64,000 bases of DNA from assembly GCA_006386115.1 (NCBI GenBank), contig VFIW01000041.1, positions 186,001 to 250,000 on the forward strand. The letters are read 5' to 3'. A program made the translations under genes and the position numbers. The number at the start of each line of letters is the position of its first letter. The first letter of the stretch is position 1. The notes under the pieces were generated by a model that had not been told where the DNA came from, searched no databases, and saw nothing but the letters and a program-made list of their open reading frames with translations. This stretch comes from Globisporangium splendens. Its lineage: Eukaryota; Oomycota; Peronosporomycetes; Pythiales; Pythiaceae. Below are positions 1 to 10,485 of this stretch, one piece after another.

Positions 1-2
1 GC

Positions 3-527
3 GACGAACCGGCGCAAGACGTGCAAGACCACGTTGGGTACATGGCTGTGGGGATCGCGGCGATCATGTTCGCGTCTCCGCTGGCGGTCGTGAGGGAGGT
101 GATCGCGACGCGGAATGCGGCCATCATGCCGTTCACGCTCATCGCGGCGGGCGTGCTGAACTGTCTGCTGTGGCTCACCTACGGTCTCATCCTCGCCGAC
201 TCGTTCGTGATCGCGCCGAACCTCGTCAACTTGATTCTCGGAGTCACGCAGCTGATGCTTTTCTTCGTGTTCCCGAAAGACCAAAAGTACGACAAAGTGG
301 ATGCAGACAAGAAGGAAAAGCAGGCAGCAGAGAGTGTAGAGATCGAGCTCGAGCTCCAAGAAGAGACGCCAAAGCTCGCAGCACCAGAGAGCACAGAGAT
401 GGAGAAGCTCCAAGAAGAGAAAGACACGCAAGCGCCGGAAAGTACGGAGACTGAGGTTCAAGAAGAGAAAGCAAAGCAGGCACCTGAAAGCGAAGAGAGT
501 GAGCTCAAAGTCGCCGTCGTCGCGTAG
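3..527 (+). CDS. SWEET (MtN3/saliva) sugar transporter, 3' part
   Basis: This is the C-terminal part of a SWEET-family bidirectional sugar transporter of the plasma or vacuolar membrane. The frame is open to the left edge, so the start lies outside the window. The visible segment holds the second MtN3 repeat: membrane helices around VGIAAIMFASPLAVV, FTLIAAGVLNCLLWLTYGLI and NLVNLILGVTQLMLFFVF, with the family's 'SPL..V..VI.TR' and 'N...W..YG' features. After the last helix comes an unusual cytosolic tail of about 80 residues, rich in Glu, Lys, Pro and Ser. It contains three imperfect copies of a roughly 16-residue unit (QEE...APESTE). SWEET tails are normally short and variable. Family assignment is confident. 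The substrate cannot be read from this fragment, and no intron is seen in the visible part. Confidence 0.9.
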   Translation, partial: DEPAQDVQDHVGYMAVGIAAIMFASPLAVVREVIATRNAAIMPFTLIAAGVLNCLLWLTYGLILADSFVIAPNLVNLILGVTQLMLFFVFPKDQKYDKVDADKKEKQAAESVEIELELQEETPKLAAPESTEMEKLQEEKDTQAPESTETEVQEEKAKQAPESEESELKVAVVA

Positions 528-973
528 CTTTTCATGATGATGCGCTTGTGCAAAGCAAGAGCGTGGCGTGGCTCATCATGCGGCACAGACATAACGCTGA
601 GTGATGCAAGGCGCTGCCGATATCCGTGGTGTGCATTGCCAGTGTCATGAGAAGAGAATGGGTACAATAGCTACAAATGCACGCACCTTCAAAGCGCCAG
701 AAGACAGAGACCAACTCCATTATCAAGGACAGTCTCATGAGCCTCCAGCAACAGGCACAATGACAATGGCAAAAAGAACTGTTCATGCGAGTTAAGCCCA
801 TCTGCAGCTAAAGCCTCAACATGCCATCACCAAACAAGGAGTAGATATTTGAAAAAATGATTATATATTGAGTCATATAACCACACTGTTCTCCTTTCCA
901 TTATCAGAGGGATGCGAGCGACAGAGTCCCAGGCGATCCCGCGACGCTACAGTTCTAAATGGAGGCTGCGCAT
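528..973. other. intergenic, SWEET to eS4 (tail-to-tail)
   Basis: This lies between two converging 3' ends. It is AT-richer than its flanks around 840-890. No coding signal or structured RNA was recognised. Confidence 0.6.
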
Positions 974-1947
974 TTAGTTCTGGGCCTTTTGTTCACGGAT
1001 AGCGAGCTCCTCCAAGATGGAGAGCTTGATACCCTTACCCTTTGGCAGCGACACCAATGGGCGCGAGTCGTTGCCGATCGCGAACACGTTACCCGAGCGG
1101 GTGGCGAAGTCGTTGCCAGCCGAGTCCTTGATGTGGGCAATGTTGAACGAACCCTGGTGTCTGGAATAGCGACATCACAACAACAACAGCAATTAGCCAT
1201 GCGCTTCAACAGAAAACATGGAAGCCAGATGACGGCTGCTCAAGAAACACAAGAGAATTGTTGGAGGTTTGAAGGCGCGAGGGCCATTCAAAGCCGCTAC
1301 CAAACCACCACACCCAGCTCGCAATGAGTCAACAAGGTGTGTTCCTACCTTTCGATGGAGTGGAGCACACCGACACGACCCGTGTTACGACCACGGGTGA
1401 CGACGACGAGGGCACCAGCCTGGAGCTTCACGAAGTCGACGATCTTGCCGGTCTCCAAGTCGATCTTGACCGTGTCGTTCACCTTGATGAGAGGGTCTGG
1501 GTAGCGGATCGTGCGGCCGTCGCTGGTGGCGACGTATGGGATCGCCTTCTTGGTGAACTCCTGGCGGGTCACCTTGGCGAGCTTGTACTTCTTCTCCTCG
1601 TTGTTGATGCGGTGGAGCACGAAGCGGCCCTTGACATCGTACATGAGGCGGAAGGCGTCACCGGACTTTGGGAGTTCCACGACGTCCATGAAGCCGGCTG
1701 GGAAGTTCGGGTCGACGCGGATCTTGCCATCGACCTTGATCTGCTTGTTCAGGCAGATGATGGTCACTTCCTGCTTCGTCAACGCGTATTTCAAGCGGTT
1801 GCGCAAGATGATGATGAGCGGCAGGCACTCACGGAGCTTGTGTGGGCCAGACGATGGGCGTGGCGCCCAGATACCGTCCAGCTTGCCAAGCATCCAGTGC
1901 TTTGGCGCAGACATGCGCTTCAGGTGCATACGTGGTCCACGAGGCAT
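974..1947 (-). CDS. RPS4: 40S ribosomal protein S4 (eS4)
   Basis: This is cytosolic small-subunit ribosomal protein eS4. Two exons are clear: 1947-1349 and 1160-974, joined across a GT-AG intron (1348-1161) so that ...HSIER is followed by HQGSFN. The joined CDS is 786 nt (261 aa), which is the normal family length. It begins [20 protein letters not shown], followed by the S4 RNA-binding region (KLRECLPL) and the central domain ([19 protein letters not shown]). It ends with the KOW-containing C-terminus ([20 protein letters not shown]) and a basic tail. The frame is intact. It lies tail-to-tail with the SWEET gene. Expression is presumably constitutive; no specific control element was recognised upstream. 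Confidence 0.97.
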
Positions 1948-2574
1948 CTTTCCTTAACGAGTTGAGGGTGCTGGTCGGAGACAAAAAGGAGAACTACGGC
2001 GCCAAATGTCATGATGCTCAAAGGCGGCGGACGCACTGCCACCAAACGCTCTGTTGGGGAGCGTCCGTGCCCAACCAATTGCACCAATCGGAAAACAATG
2101 GTCGATGTCCGCTACAAACGCGCTCTGGACTAAAACCAATCCCGCATATTGGGGAACTAGCACCGATTTGACTCTATTAAGTGCGATTGATGAGGAAATT
2201 GCTGGTACGTTGTACCATTCTTTCAGAATTTATACACGCACTTAGCTTGTATCGAGTCGAGCAAACTTAAGAGACGAGAACACTGTCGATAGACGCACCA
2301 TCGGAAAAAGGAAGCAAAATGGACACATGCCGCGATGAGCTTTCGACATTTAGTTCAACTTGGTGAAGCTACCGGGATGCGATGCATCACTCCAGTGCTC
2401 TGTCGTCACTCTGCGAGAACGTTTTCGCCCTGGAGGTCGAGCACAAGTTTGTTAGAACCATAAAGATCGGCTCTTTTTTGCCGAGTAGTTGGAGTCCTCA
2501 AAGTTGACACAGGAGCGGATCAAGCGAATAGCTTGAAAATGTGTGCCCAGATATGATTCACATCGCTTTTGAGT
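1948..2574. other. intergenic, upstream of eS4 / downstream of cyclophilin
   Basis: This contains the presumed eS4 promoter (minus strand) and the 3' flank of the next minus-strand gene. Only short spurious ORFs were seen. Confidence 0.5.
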
Positions 2575-3569
2575 TTACGAAGGATACAACTGGCCTGCAT
2601 TGGCGATCCGCACTGAGAGCTTTGGATCGCCCCGCTCGGTGGCCACATGGTTCATTTTCGCAAGGGTTGCAAAGCTTTCTTGGCCCAGCAGACAGCCAAA
2701 AACCACGTGCTTGTCATCGAGACTCGGTGCCTGCGGAAAAGAGGTTGTTCCATTTAGAGAGAAAGCGGACACCGAGTACAAAGCTACTCATTGCTGAGGA
2801 CTCACCGGCGAAAGGTGCAAGTAGAACTGGCACGTGTTGGTGTTAGGACCAGAGTTGACCATCGAGAGCACGCCGGCTCCGGTGTGCCTCAAGATGAAGT
2901 TCTCGTCACTAAATGTGATTCTCCAGACTCCGTCTTCATCGGGCTCGTCGTCTTGTTGATCGAACGTGCACTCGCCTCCAGAACCGTCATGGTGTTACGG
3001 AAGATAAGAGAAAAGGGAAATCGAGACTCAATTCTGCTGTGCAGCGAACTTTGTGGGAAAAGCGTACCATGAAGTCCCCAGACTGGCAAAACTTGTCCTT
3101 CACCACACGATGGAAAGGACTTGAGAGGCAGGTATCGAGATCCAGTTAGTTCAAGCGTTTACCCTCGGTCAGCGCACTCTTTGCCAGTCTAAAGCCATAC
3201 AGTGGCCACACTCACCATTGTGCATAGTGTCTTCGTTTCCCTGACACTGGTTTTTTGTCTCGCCCGTGCATAGGCGTCGGAAATTCTCGCATGTTCTGGG
3301 GACAATATCAGCGCGCAGCTAAGCACAAACAGCGGGAGCTCGTAAGTGTAAATCGGCTCCGACATACCGAGAGAGAGACTCGTTTACGCAGTGGATAGCA
3401 GGGGAAGATCTCAACTCACTTCTATAATGAGCCGCTCAACTGGCACATCTTCTCCGATCTTCACATCCAGAAACACGATCGGATTCTCTCTGCGATCGCG
3501 CTTGCTCCTTTGCAGCGGCGCCAACATGAAACTCAAATGTTTCGCCCAAGCGATTCCACGAAACAGCAT
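2575..3569 (-). CDS. divergent cyclophilin-type peptidyl-prolyl isomerase, 5 exons
   Basis: This is a cyclophilin-fold prolyl isomerase assembled from five exons: 3569-3420, 3318-3212, 3119-3068, 2970-2806 and 2730-2575, all with GT-AG borders and consistent phases. The total is 630 nt (about 209 aa). Conserved segments in order are [49 protein letters not shown] (keeping the catalytic Arg and Gln), the [19 protein letters not shown] core, and DDKHVVFG. Three points are unusual. The usual Gly-rich loop after GDF is replaced by an acidic QQDDEPDED insert. The Trp normally just before LDGKHVVFG, needed for cyclosporin binding, is Ser. The C-terminus is shortened. The start codon is uncertain: 3569 is the first in-frame ATG near the domain, and further ATGs follow downstream. 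Activity may be reduced. Confidence 0.8.
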
Positions 3570-4235
3570 CTCTGGCAGACATGAGCTCCTCACTTCTCAT
3601 TGGCTCAGTATTGATAGCTCGCTTTCAAATGGGTACACTTAGGCAAACACCCGCATCCTTTTTCTTGTGCCAGTACCTTTTGTAACCAATCTCATGTTGA
3701 TTTGGCTGGTGTGTGCTCGCGTCTGAGTAAATGAAGGAAAGACACACACACGCTTGCCTTCCGTTCGTTTTGTTCTTATCTTGGATGCGGGTGTGTTTTG
3801 TCGCGGCTCGGTCGGAGACAGCGAGCTAAAGATGGAGCGCTAGGAATCCCAGTGGGATCGCAGCCAAGCCACAAAAAGCTCGGTCTTTGGGATTCCACTT
3901 GGTCATCGGGTAGCGAGCATCGGTAAGGGGATATTAATACCGCCACCATCGCAATTGGTTCTGGCCCTGTTCTTGGTTGTATTTTGGGCAGGATCCGTTT
4001 TTGAAATGGATCTGGAGGTGTCGCTTAGCGCCGTGTGCAGGCGAGAAAGCAGCTTTGGGCGTCTGCCCGTTTCATTCACACATAAAGGTTTCGCAGCAGC
4101 CAGCTCACTCGCTCATTTGCCTGGTTCGTCGCATTTGAGAAAACAAGAAGCCACGATCGTTTCAAACACCCCTTTGCATTGGGCGAGGCAGTCGCTCGTT
4201 CTCTCGGTTCGCTCGCTTTCGTTCCCGTGGCCATC
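3570..4235. other. intergenic, divergent promoters of cyclophilin and ABC transporter
   Basis: This is shared upstream sequence between the minus-strand cyclophilin and the plus-strand ABC transporter. A pyrimidine-rich stretch precedes the ABC start (4195-4225). No gene was seen. Confidence 0.5.
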
Positions 4236-7200
4236 ATGGAGGGAGGAGACCAGAAGGAGAAAGATGGCGAACTCTTAGAGCAGGTGGCTGCGACTGACAT
4301 CGTCGTGAATGCGAAAGGCGATGGCTTCGATTTGCCTCAAGGTCTCATCGGTACGGCTGCATCACCAGCGACTGAAACCCTGCCAAGAATACGGCTCGAC
4401 AGCAGTCAAGCTGCAGCTAAGGAAGTTGTGGATATCATAGCGGATCTCAGTACGACGTCAGATCGAATCGCGACATGTGCGAAGTCAACGCTTGTGGAGC
4501 GGTACAGCTCGCTCGATGCGTCAAATGTGGAATCGCTTATCTCTGGTGGCTTCAATCGATACCTGGGCAAGTACAAAAGTGTTCGCCGAGAGCACAACCT
4601 GACGTTCCCAACCCCAGAGATCCACTTCGAGAACCTGTCGTACACCGTGTGGCTCAGCTCCGAAAGCCCCACTGCGAAAAGCTCCATTGGAGGGTACTTC
4701 AAGAGTATCGTCGCTCCACGGCGGAAGCTCAGGACTGTGAAGAAAGTGATCTTGCATCCGATGTCTGGCGTCATTCGACCAGGTTCCATGACGCTGATTC
4801 TCGCAAACCCGGGAGCACGCAAGTCCACGTTTCTGAAAGCTCTCGCGGGAAAGCTGACCAGCAGAAACGGAAGACGCTCCTTGAAAGGCAACATCTCGTA
4901 CAGCGGACTAGCAGCCGAAGAAATCACCATCTCCAAGCTCGTCGGACTCGTGGACCAACTGGACAACCATTTCGCGACGCTCACTGTGAGAGAAACGATT
5001 CAGTTTGCCGACCGCTGCCTGAATGGTGCTCCAGAGCGCCAACCTGAAAAGCTTCGCGAGGTTGCCCGTCTTCGCACCGACGTGATTTTGCATATCTTGG
5101 GTCTGACGAAATGCGCGGACACGTGTGTAGGCGATGCTCTTCTCCGAGGTGTGAGCGGCGGAGAGAGGAAGCGTGTCACGATCGGCGAAATGCTGGTCGG
5201 CGGTCAAAGTGTTTTCCTCTGTGACGAAATGCCTCCTCCAGAAGTTGTCGAGCTCTTCGATGATGTCCTCATTTTGTCAGAGGGACGGCTCGTGTTCCAC
5301 GGTCCTCGCGTCGAGATGCTCCCGTACTTCAACAAGCTTGGCTTTGAGTGTCCAGAGCATGTGGATCCAGCCGAGTTTGCAGTCGAAGTAGCGTCGGGGC
5401 TCGGCGGTCGATTTCTCAAGACGCACGGGATCCAAGCAGGTTTTAAACCCCCACGCCAAGCAATTCAATTCGAAGACGCATTCGCAACCTCGCCAGTTTA
5501 TCGGCAAACGGTCCCCCTAATCGAGGAGAAGCGACGCAACAAGCTAAAGTCAGGAAACGAAGACAAGCTTCACTCAATTGAGCACTTGATCCGCAAGAAT
5601 TCCGGCACTCCTCTTTACAAGTCGGGGTTTATCGAGACCACGTCGTTGTTGCTGGAACGCCAAAAGAAGATCTGGCTGCGGGATCGAGCGCTTGTCCTTG
5701 GCAATCTGACCGAAGCCATTCTTATCGGACTTCTGCTGGGTATTATCTACCTCAACGTCAAATCCAAGATCTACCTCCGGATGCTGTTTTTTGTGATCGC
5801 AATCTTCCAGAGGCAAGCGTGGCAGCAAATCACGATTGCTTTTCAAGTGCGAAGAATTTTTTACAAGCGACGCTCGCGCAATTTCTTTCGGACGCTCTCA
5901 TACACGATCGCTGAATCGCTTGCCCAGGTGCCGCTGAATGTGGCGGTGTCGTTCACTTTGGTCGTGATCTATTACTTCATGAGTGGACTTTCGACTGGGA
6001 GGACGTTTGTTGTGTTCTACATCATCACCTTTTGCTTCCAGCATGCAATCGCCGCTTACTTCACCCTTTTAGCATCCATCGCACCCACCATGACAGTTGC
6101 CCAAGTGATGGCGAGTCTCTCTTCGAGCTTCTTTTGCTATTCTCCGGCAACATCATCCTTCCTCAGCTCATCCCAGATTACTGGATTTGGATGTTTTGGT
6201 TCAATCCGCTAGCGTGGACGTTGCGAGCTATGTTGCTGAACGAGTTTCACGATCATCGGTATTCTGCCGTTGATCGCGAAGCTGCGTTAGCTCGCGTTCA
6301 GGTTACTCACGGCGAGGAGTTTATTTGGATTGGGATCCTCGTCTTGATCGCGTACTACATCATCTTCACACTGCTGAACACTGCTGTGCTGCGCTTCATC
6401 CACTATGAGTTCCAGTCGACCGCATCTTCAACCGAAAACGCGACTGAGGACTCGTACTCCGTCGATGACAAGACCAGGCGAGGCAACTCCAGTCGAGACC
6501 TTTCCGTTGTGACCCCACAGCAGACGCCAAGCCCCGAGAATGCAGACAATAAAGACACCGTCATCCAGGTCCCAGCTGCCGCTGGAAGTGGAGAGAGCTC
6601 AAGCAACACTTTCATCTCCGCCTATCTTGCTGTCAAGAGACTGAGCTACTTCGTGCCGAACCCCACTGGTCAGGGCGAACTGCAGCTTCTGCATGATGTG
6701 ACGGCGTACTTCGTGCCTGGGAAAATGACAGCGCTAATGGGATCCAGCGGTGCCGGCAAAACGACATTCATGGACGTGCTCGCTGGCCGCAAGACTGGAG
6801 GACGCTTTGAGGGACAGATCTTAGTCAATGGCGAGCCAAAAGATCCGCTCACTTTCAGCCGAATTGCTGGCTACTGCGAGCAGATGGATATTCATTCTGG
6901 AGGTGCAACAATCAGGGAGGCTCTCGTGTTCTCGGCGCGCCTTCGTCTCCCGCCAGACACAACTGACAAAGGGATGGAAGAAATTGTTCAGAACACGATG
7001 GATCTGCTCGAGTTAAACGGCATCGCCAGCGAGTTGGTGCGGAATTGCTCCGTAGAACAAAAGAAGCGCATCACTATCGGAGTTGAAGTTGTCTCGAATC
7101 CAAGTATCTTGTTCCTGGACGAGCCCACGAGTGGACTGGATGCACGTTCCGCGTCGATTGTGATGAAGGGAGTGCTTTCGATCGCTCTAACGGGGAGAAC

Positions 7201-8485
7201 GGTCGTCTGCACGATCCACCAGCCCAGCAAACAAATCTTTGAGCTGTTCGACTCGCTATTGCTGCTGCAGAAAGGAGGCTACATGGCGTACTTTGGCGAG
7301 CTCGGCGAGTCGTCAAAAAAACTGCTGCAGTATCTCACCGACATTCCCGGAACAGCGCCTATACAGCCAAAGTACAATCCTGCGACGTATATGCTCGAAG
7401 TGATCGGAGCTGGTATCGGTCGAGGCGAATCGAGAGATTACTCGGTCGAGCACAGCAACAGCGCGCTGTGCAAGTACAACCAAGAATTCACTGAAGCTCT
7501 TGGCACGGGGAAATTCGTGGCGAATGCCGACGAGGTTGCCAGAAGTGGCGCAGAGCCAGAGTTGGTGGTCATGACGCCGTTCTCGTCCTTGAAGTTGTCT
7601 CCGATTGCTACAGGGTTCTTCGTACAACTGCGGTGCTGCGTCAAGAAGATGACGATGACATACTGGAGGAATCCGCAATACAACCTCGTCCGCACGGTAG
7701 CGCTTCCGATCTACGCGTCGATCTTCGGTAGTGCTTTTTACAAGCTGACAGAGGGGACAAGTGCTGCGGTGACGTCGCATGTTGCTCGGATGTACAACAC
7801 GCTGGACTTCATTGGCGTGATCAACCTCATGACGGTGCTGGACACCGTTTCCAGTGAGCGCGCCGTGTTCTATCGAGAGAGGATGTCGAATTATTACGGA
7901 CCGCTGCCGTACTCGCTGTCGCTATTCGTCGCCGAGTTTCCGTATCTCGCTCTGACGTCGTTTCTATTCATGAACGTGGAGTACTGGATGATCAGATGGG
8001 AAGAGAGTGCGAGCAGCTTTTTCCTCTTCTGGTTCGTGTTTTACCTCCACATCTCGAATTGCACGAGCGTCGGACAGTTTATGGTAGTGCTGATGCCGAA
8101 TGTCAAGGTCGCCAATGTCGCCGTCGGCGCGCTCTCGGTGTTCTTCAACTTGTTTTCCGGTTTCCTCATGCCGCACATCCAGATGCGAGGTTTCTACCGT
8201 TGGATTCGGTATCTGGTCATCACGAATTGCTCGCTGGAGTCCCTGGTATCAATCGAAATGGGTCAGTGCGACAGCCCGACTGCGCATGGCTGTACAACAG
8301 TGAGGGTTCCAAAAGCTGGCGCCACACCAGCATACCAGATCCAGCTGAAGCAGTTCATCCACGCCAACTACGGCTTCGAGTATTCCTACATCTGGCGAAA
8401 CATCGGCATCTTGATTGGGATCCTCGCGTTCCTGCAAGTCGCAATATATCTCACACTTCGGTTTGTGAGCCACTTGAAGCGATAG
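4236..8485 (+). pseudogene. full-size ABCG/PDR-type transporter, disrupted
   Basis: This has the layout of a pleiotropic drug resistance ABC transporter, (NBD-TMD)x2, which exports lipids or xenobiotics across the plasma membrane. NBD1 is recognisable (VSGGERKRVTIGEML signature), as are TMD1, an intact-looking NBD2 (GSSGAGKTT Walker A, LFLDEPTSGLDARSA) and TMD2 ending at 8485. Three lesions are visible. The NBD1 Walker A reads NPGARKST, so the last Gly of GxxxxGKS/T is Arg. Walker B CDE runs straight into PPEVVELFDD near 5229, losing the D-loop and H-loop stretch (about 35-45 residues relative to the family). Near 6105-6135 the frame shifts: the first frame stops at 6212, while LFSGNIILPQLIPDYWIW continues in another frame open to 8485. 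No GT-AG intron explains the switch. The NBD2 signature is also altered (NCSVEQ). Probably a decaying copy. Confidence 0.85.
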
Positions 8486-8811
8486 AATGGATCAGTCATT
8501 GACAAGGGGTGGCAGGTGCTTGCTTACCTGCCAGATGCGCCTTCGAAGCATGAGTCTCTCCAGCTCGGCGCTTTACGCTTTTTGATTTCTTTGCACATCT
8601 ATTTCCTTTCTCTCTCGAATCAGCCAAATTACACACACACGCATGGATGCATTTATCCACCAGCCTTTGCTTTGAACGTCTTTTTCCAGTTATGCAGTGG
8701 TTATGTTGGCATCTGCATGGTCTGGCTACCATACTCACAAGCACAGCCTAGAGGAAAACGACAGCGGGACAACGGTCATCCCCAGCAGACAAACGCGTAC
8801 CTCTGTGTTGT
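8486..8811. other. intergenic, converging 3' ends
   Basis: This is 326 bp between the ABC transporter stop and the cyclophilin stop, with a short CA run near 8630. Nothing else was recognised. Confidence 0.6.
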
Positions 8812-10143
8812 TTACTCCTTGAGCACTTTCTTCAATCGGGTCTTCTCCTTGATGATCTCGTCCATGACTTGAGCGTACATCGATTCCTCGATCTCATCTT
8901 TTTTGGCCTTGAAATTCGCCTCAATCTCACGAAGCGAGTCAAGGCGCTCAATCATTTCGTCCTTAGTCAACCGCACAGGCGAATCCGATTCCGCTGATGC
9001 CTTGCTGTCCTTGTTTTCGTCCTCTTTTTCTTCATTGCTAGGCGAATTGAGAACACCCGAATCAAGAATCTTCACCTTCGCCGAAGGTTTGCCCGATCGA
9101 CGGCCGCAACTCGAAATGATTTCCACGACGTCCATGCCTTCAAGGACTCGACCAAACACTACGTGCTTCCCATCCAACCACGGCGTCTCCCCCGTACAGA
9201 TGAAGAATTGGCTACCGTTGGAGTTTGGACCAGCGTTCGCCATACTCAGTGTTCCGGGTCCGCCGTGGGGAACACTCAAGTCTTCATCAGGGAATCGACT
9301 CCCGTAGATCGACTCTCCTCCCATGCCGTTGTGCAGCGTGAAATCGCCACCTTGAATCCTACAGCTCACAGGCAGCATTTAGACACACAGACGATGAGTA
9401 TACGGCCGCTACAGCCGCAAGACATATAAGAGACGCACATGAAGCCTGGAATGATCCGATGGAAACTCGAGCCTTTGTAGTGCAGCATCGTTCCCATTTT
9501 CCCACGACCCTTTTCACCAGTGCACAGCGCGCGGAAGTTGGCGGCAGTCTTGGGCTGCACGTCGCCATACAATCCCATCACGATCTTGCCCACATAATCG
9601 TCGTTGATGCCAATGTCGAAATACACCTTGTCGGTGACCAACAGCTAAATAAAACAACATCACGGCAGCAAACCAAACATCCATACAAATCGTAAAGGAG
9701 TCCACATGCGCGCTATCACTTAGAGGTGATAGCACCGGCAACAGCAACAGCAAGACCAACATCCGTCATACAAACGTACTTCGCCGTCGTACTTCGACGC
9801 TTTGGAGTCACCCGTGAGCGGCTTGAACAGGTCTTCCAAGGACGGCAACGGGCCAAAGTAGTACCCGATCGCGTATCCGCCTCCAAACACCGCCGCTAGA
9901 CCGAGCGCGCCTTTGGCGAGTGGACTCATGCCGCCTTCCGACGGCGACGAAGGCGTCGACGTGCTGTTGAACCGCGACATTGGCTGCTTATTGTCCAATG
10001 GCACACACGCAAACAAGCATAGAGAGGCATTAGCACGACGCCAACAGACTCTCGATATGGACAAAGCACGTGCGTACCTGGCGCAGCGCGGCGCCGACGC
10101 GCGTCGTGCGCAGCAGCAGGTGGCGCGGACGCATGAGCAGCAT
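8812..10143 (-). CDS. mitochondrial membrane-anchored cyclophilin with C-terminal coiled coil
   Basis: Four exons (10143-10078, 9983-9780, 9644-9439, 9358-8812) join through GT-AG introns into 1023 nt (340 aa). Exon 1 plus the start of exon 2 give an Arg-rich, acid-free presequence ([20 protein letters not shown]) typical of mitochondrial import. One hydrophobic segment follows ([19 protein letters not shown]). Next is a complete cyclophilin domain: [59 protein letters not shown] and [15 protein letters not shown], with catalytic Arg, Gln and Trp all present. A charged, helical C-terminal extension of about 80 residues ([20 protein letters not shown]...) is probably a coiled coil. Inference: an inner-membrane-anchored mitochondrial prolyl isomerase. 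The frame is intact throughout. Confidence 0.9.
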
Positions 10144-10485
10144 CTTGTTGCTTCGTGGTGTAGAGTGTGGGCTTCAATGGTTCCGCCTGCATCAAAGGCA
10201 AGGCGCCTCAGATCTGAGCGAGACAGGTCGAGGCAAACAAGTTTTACAGGATACCAAATTATACAGAAACACAAACGAGTGCCAAAAGGGCTATTGAGGC
10301 ACTCATTCAATATAAAATTAGCTGTTGTATTGGTTTACTAAAAGCTCCTTTAAAAAATTGTTGGCACTGTTGATCAATGGTCGAAAAACGAAATGGAAAT
10401 TGAATACAATATGCCGTCCATGGGGCAAATGGTCAGTGAAATGCAGTTCATTAAAATAATGCCCTCTCATTAAAATACTGTCCCC
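10144..10485. other. intergenic, upstream of mitochondrial cyclophilin / downstream of GPCR-PIPK
   Basis: This is AT-rich from 10250 to 10480. It holds the presumed cyclophilin promoter and the 3' flank of the GPCR-PIPK gene. No gene was seen. Confidence 0.5.

Noticed and set aside
2800..3320. Cyclophilin at 2575-3569 as a pseudogene
   Set aside because: Frame breaks at first sight disappear when donors GTGTGG (3211) and GTACGC (3067) and acceptors CTCAAG and GGCGAG are used; all introns are GT-AG and in phase.
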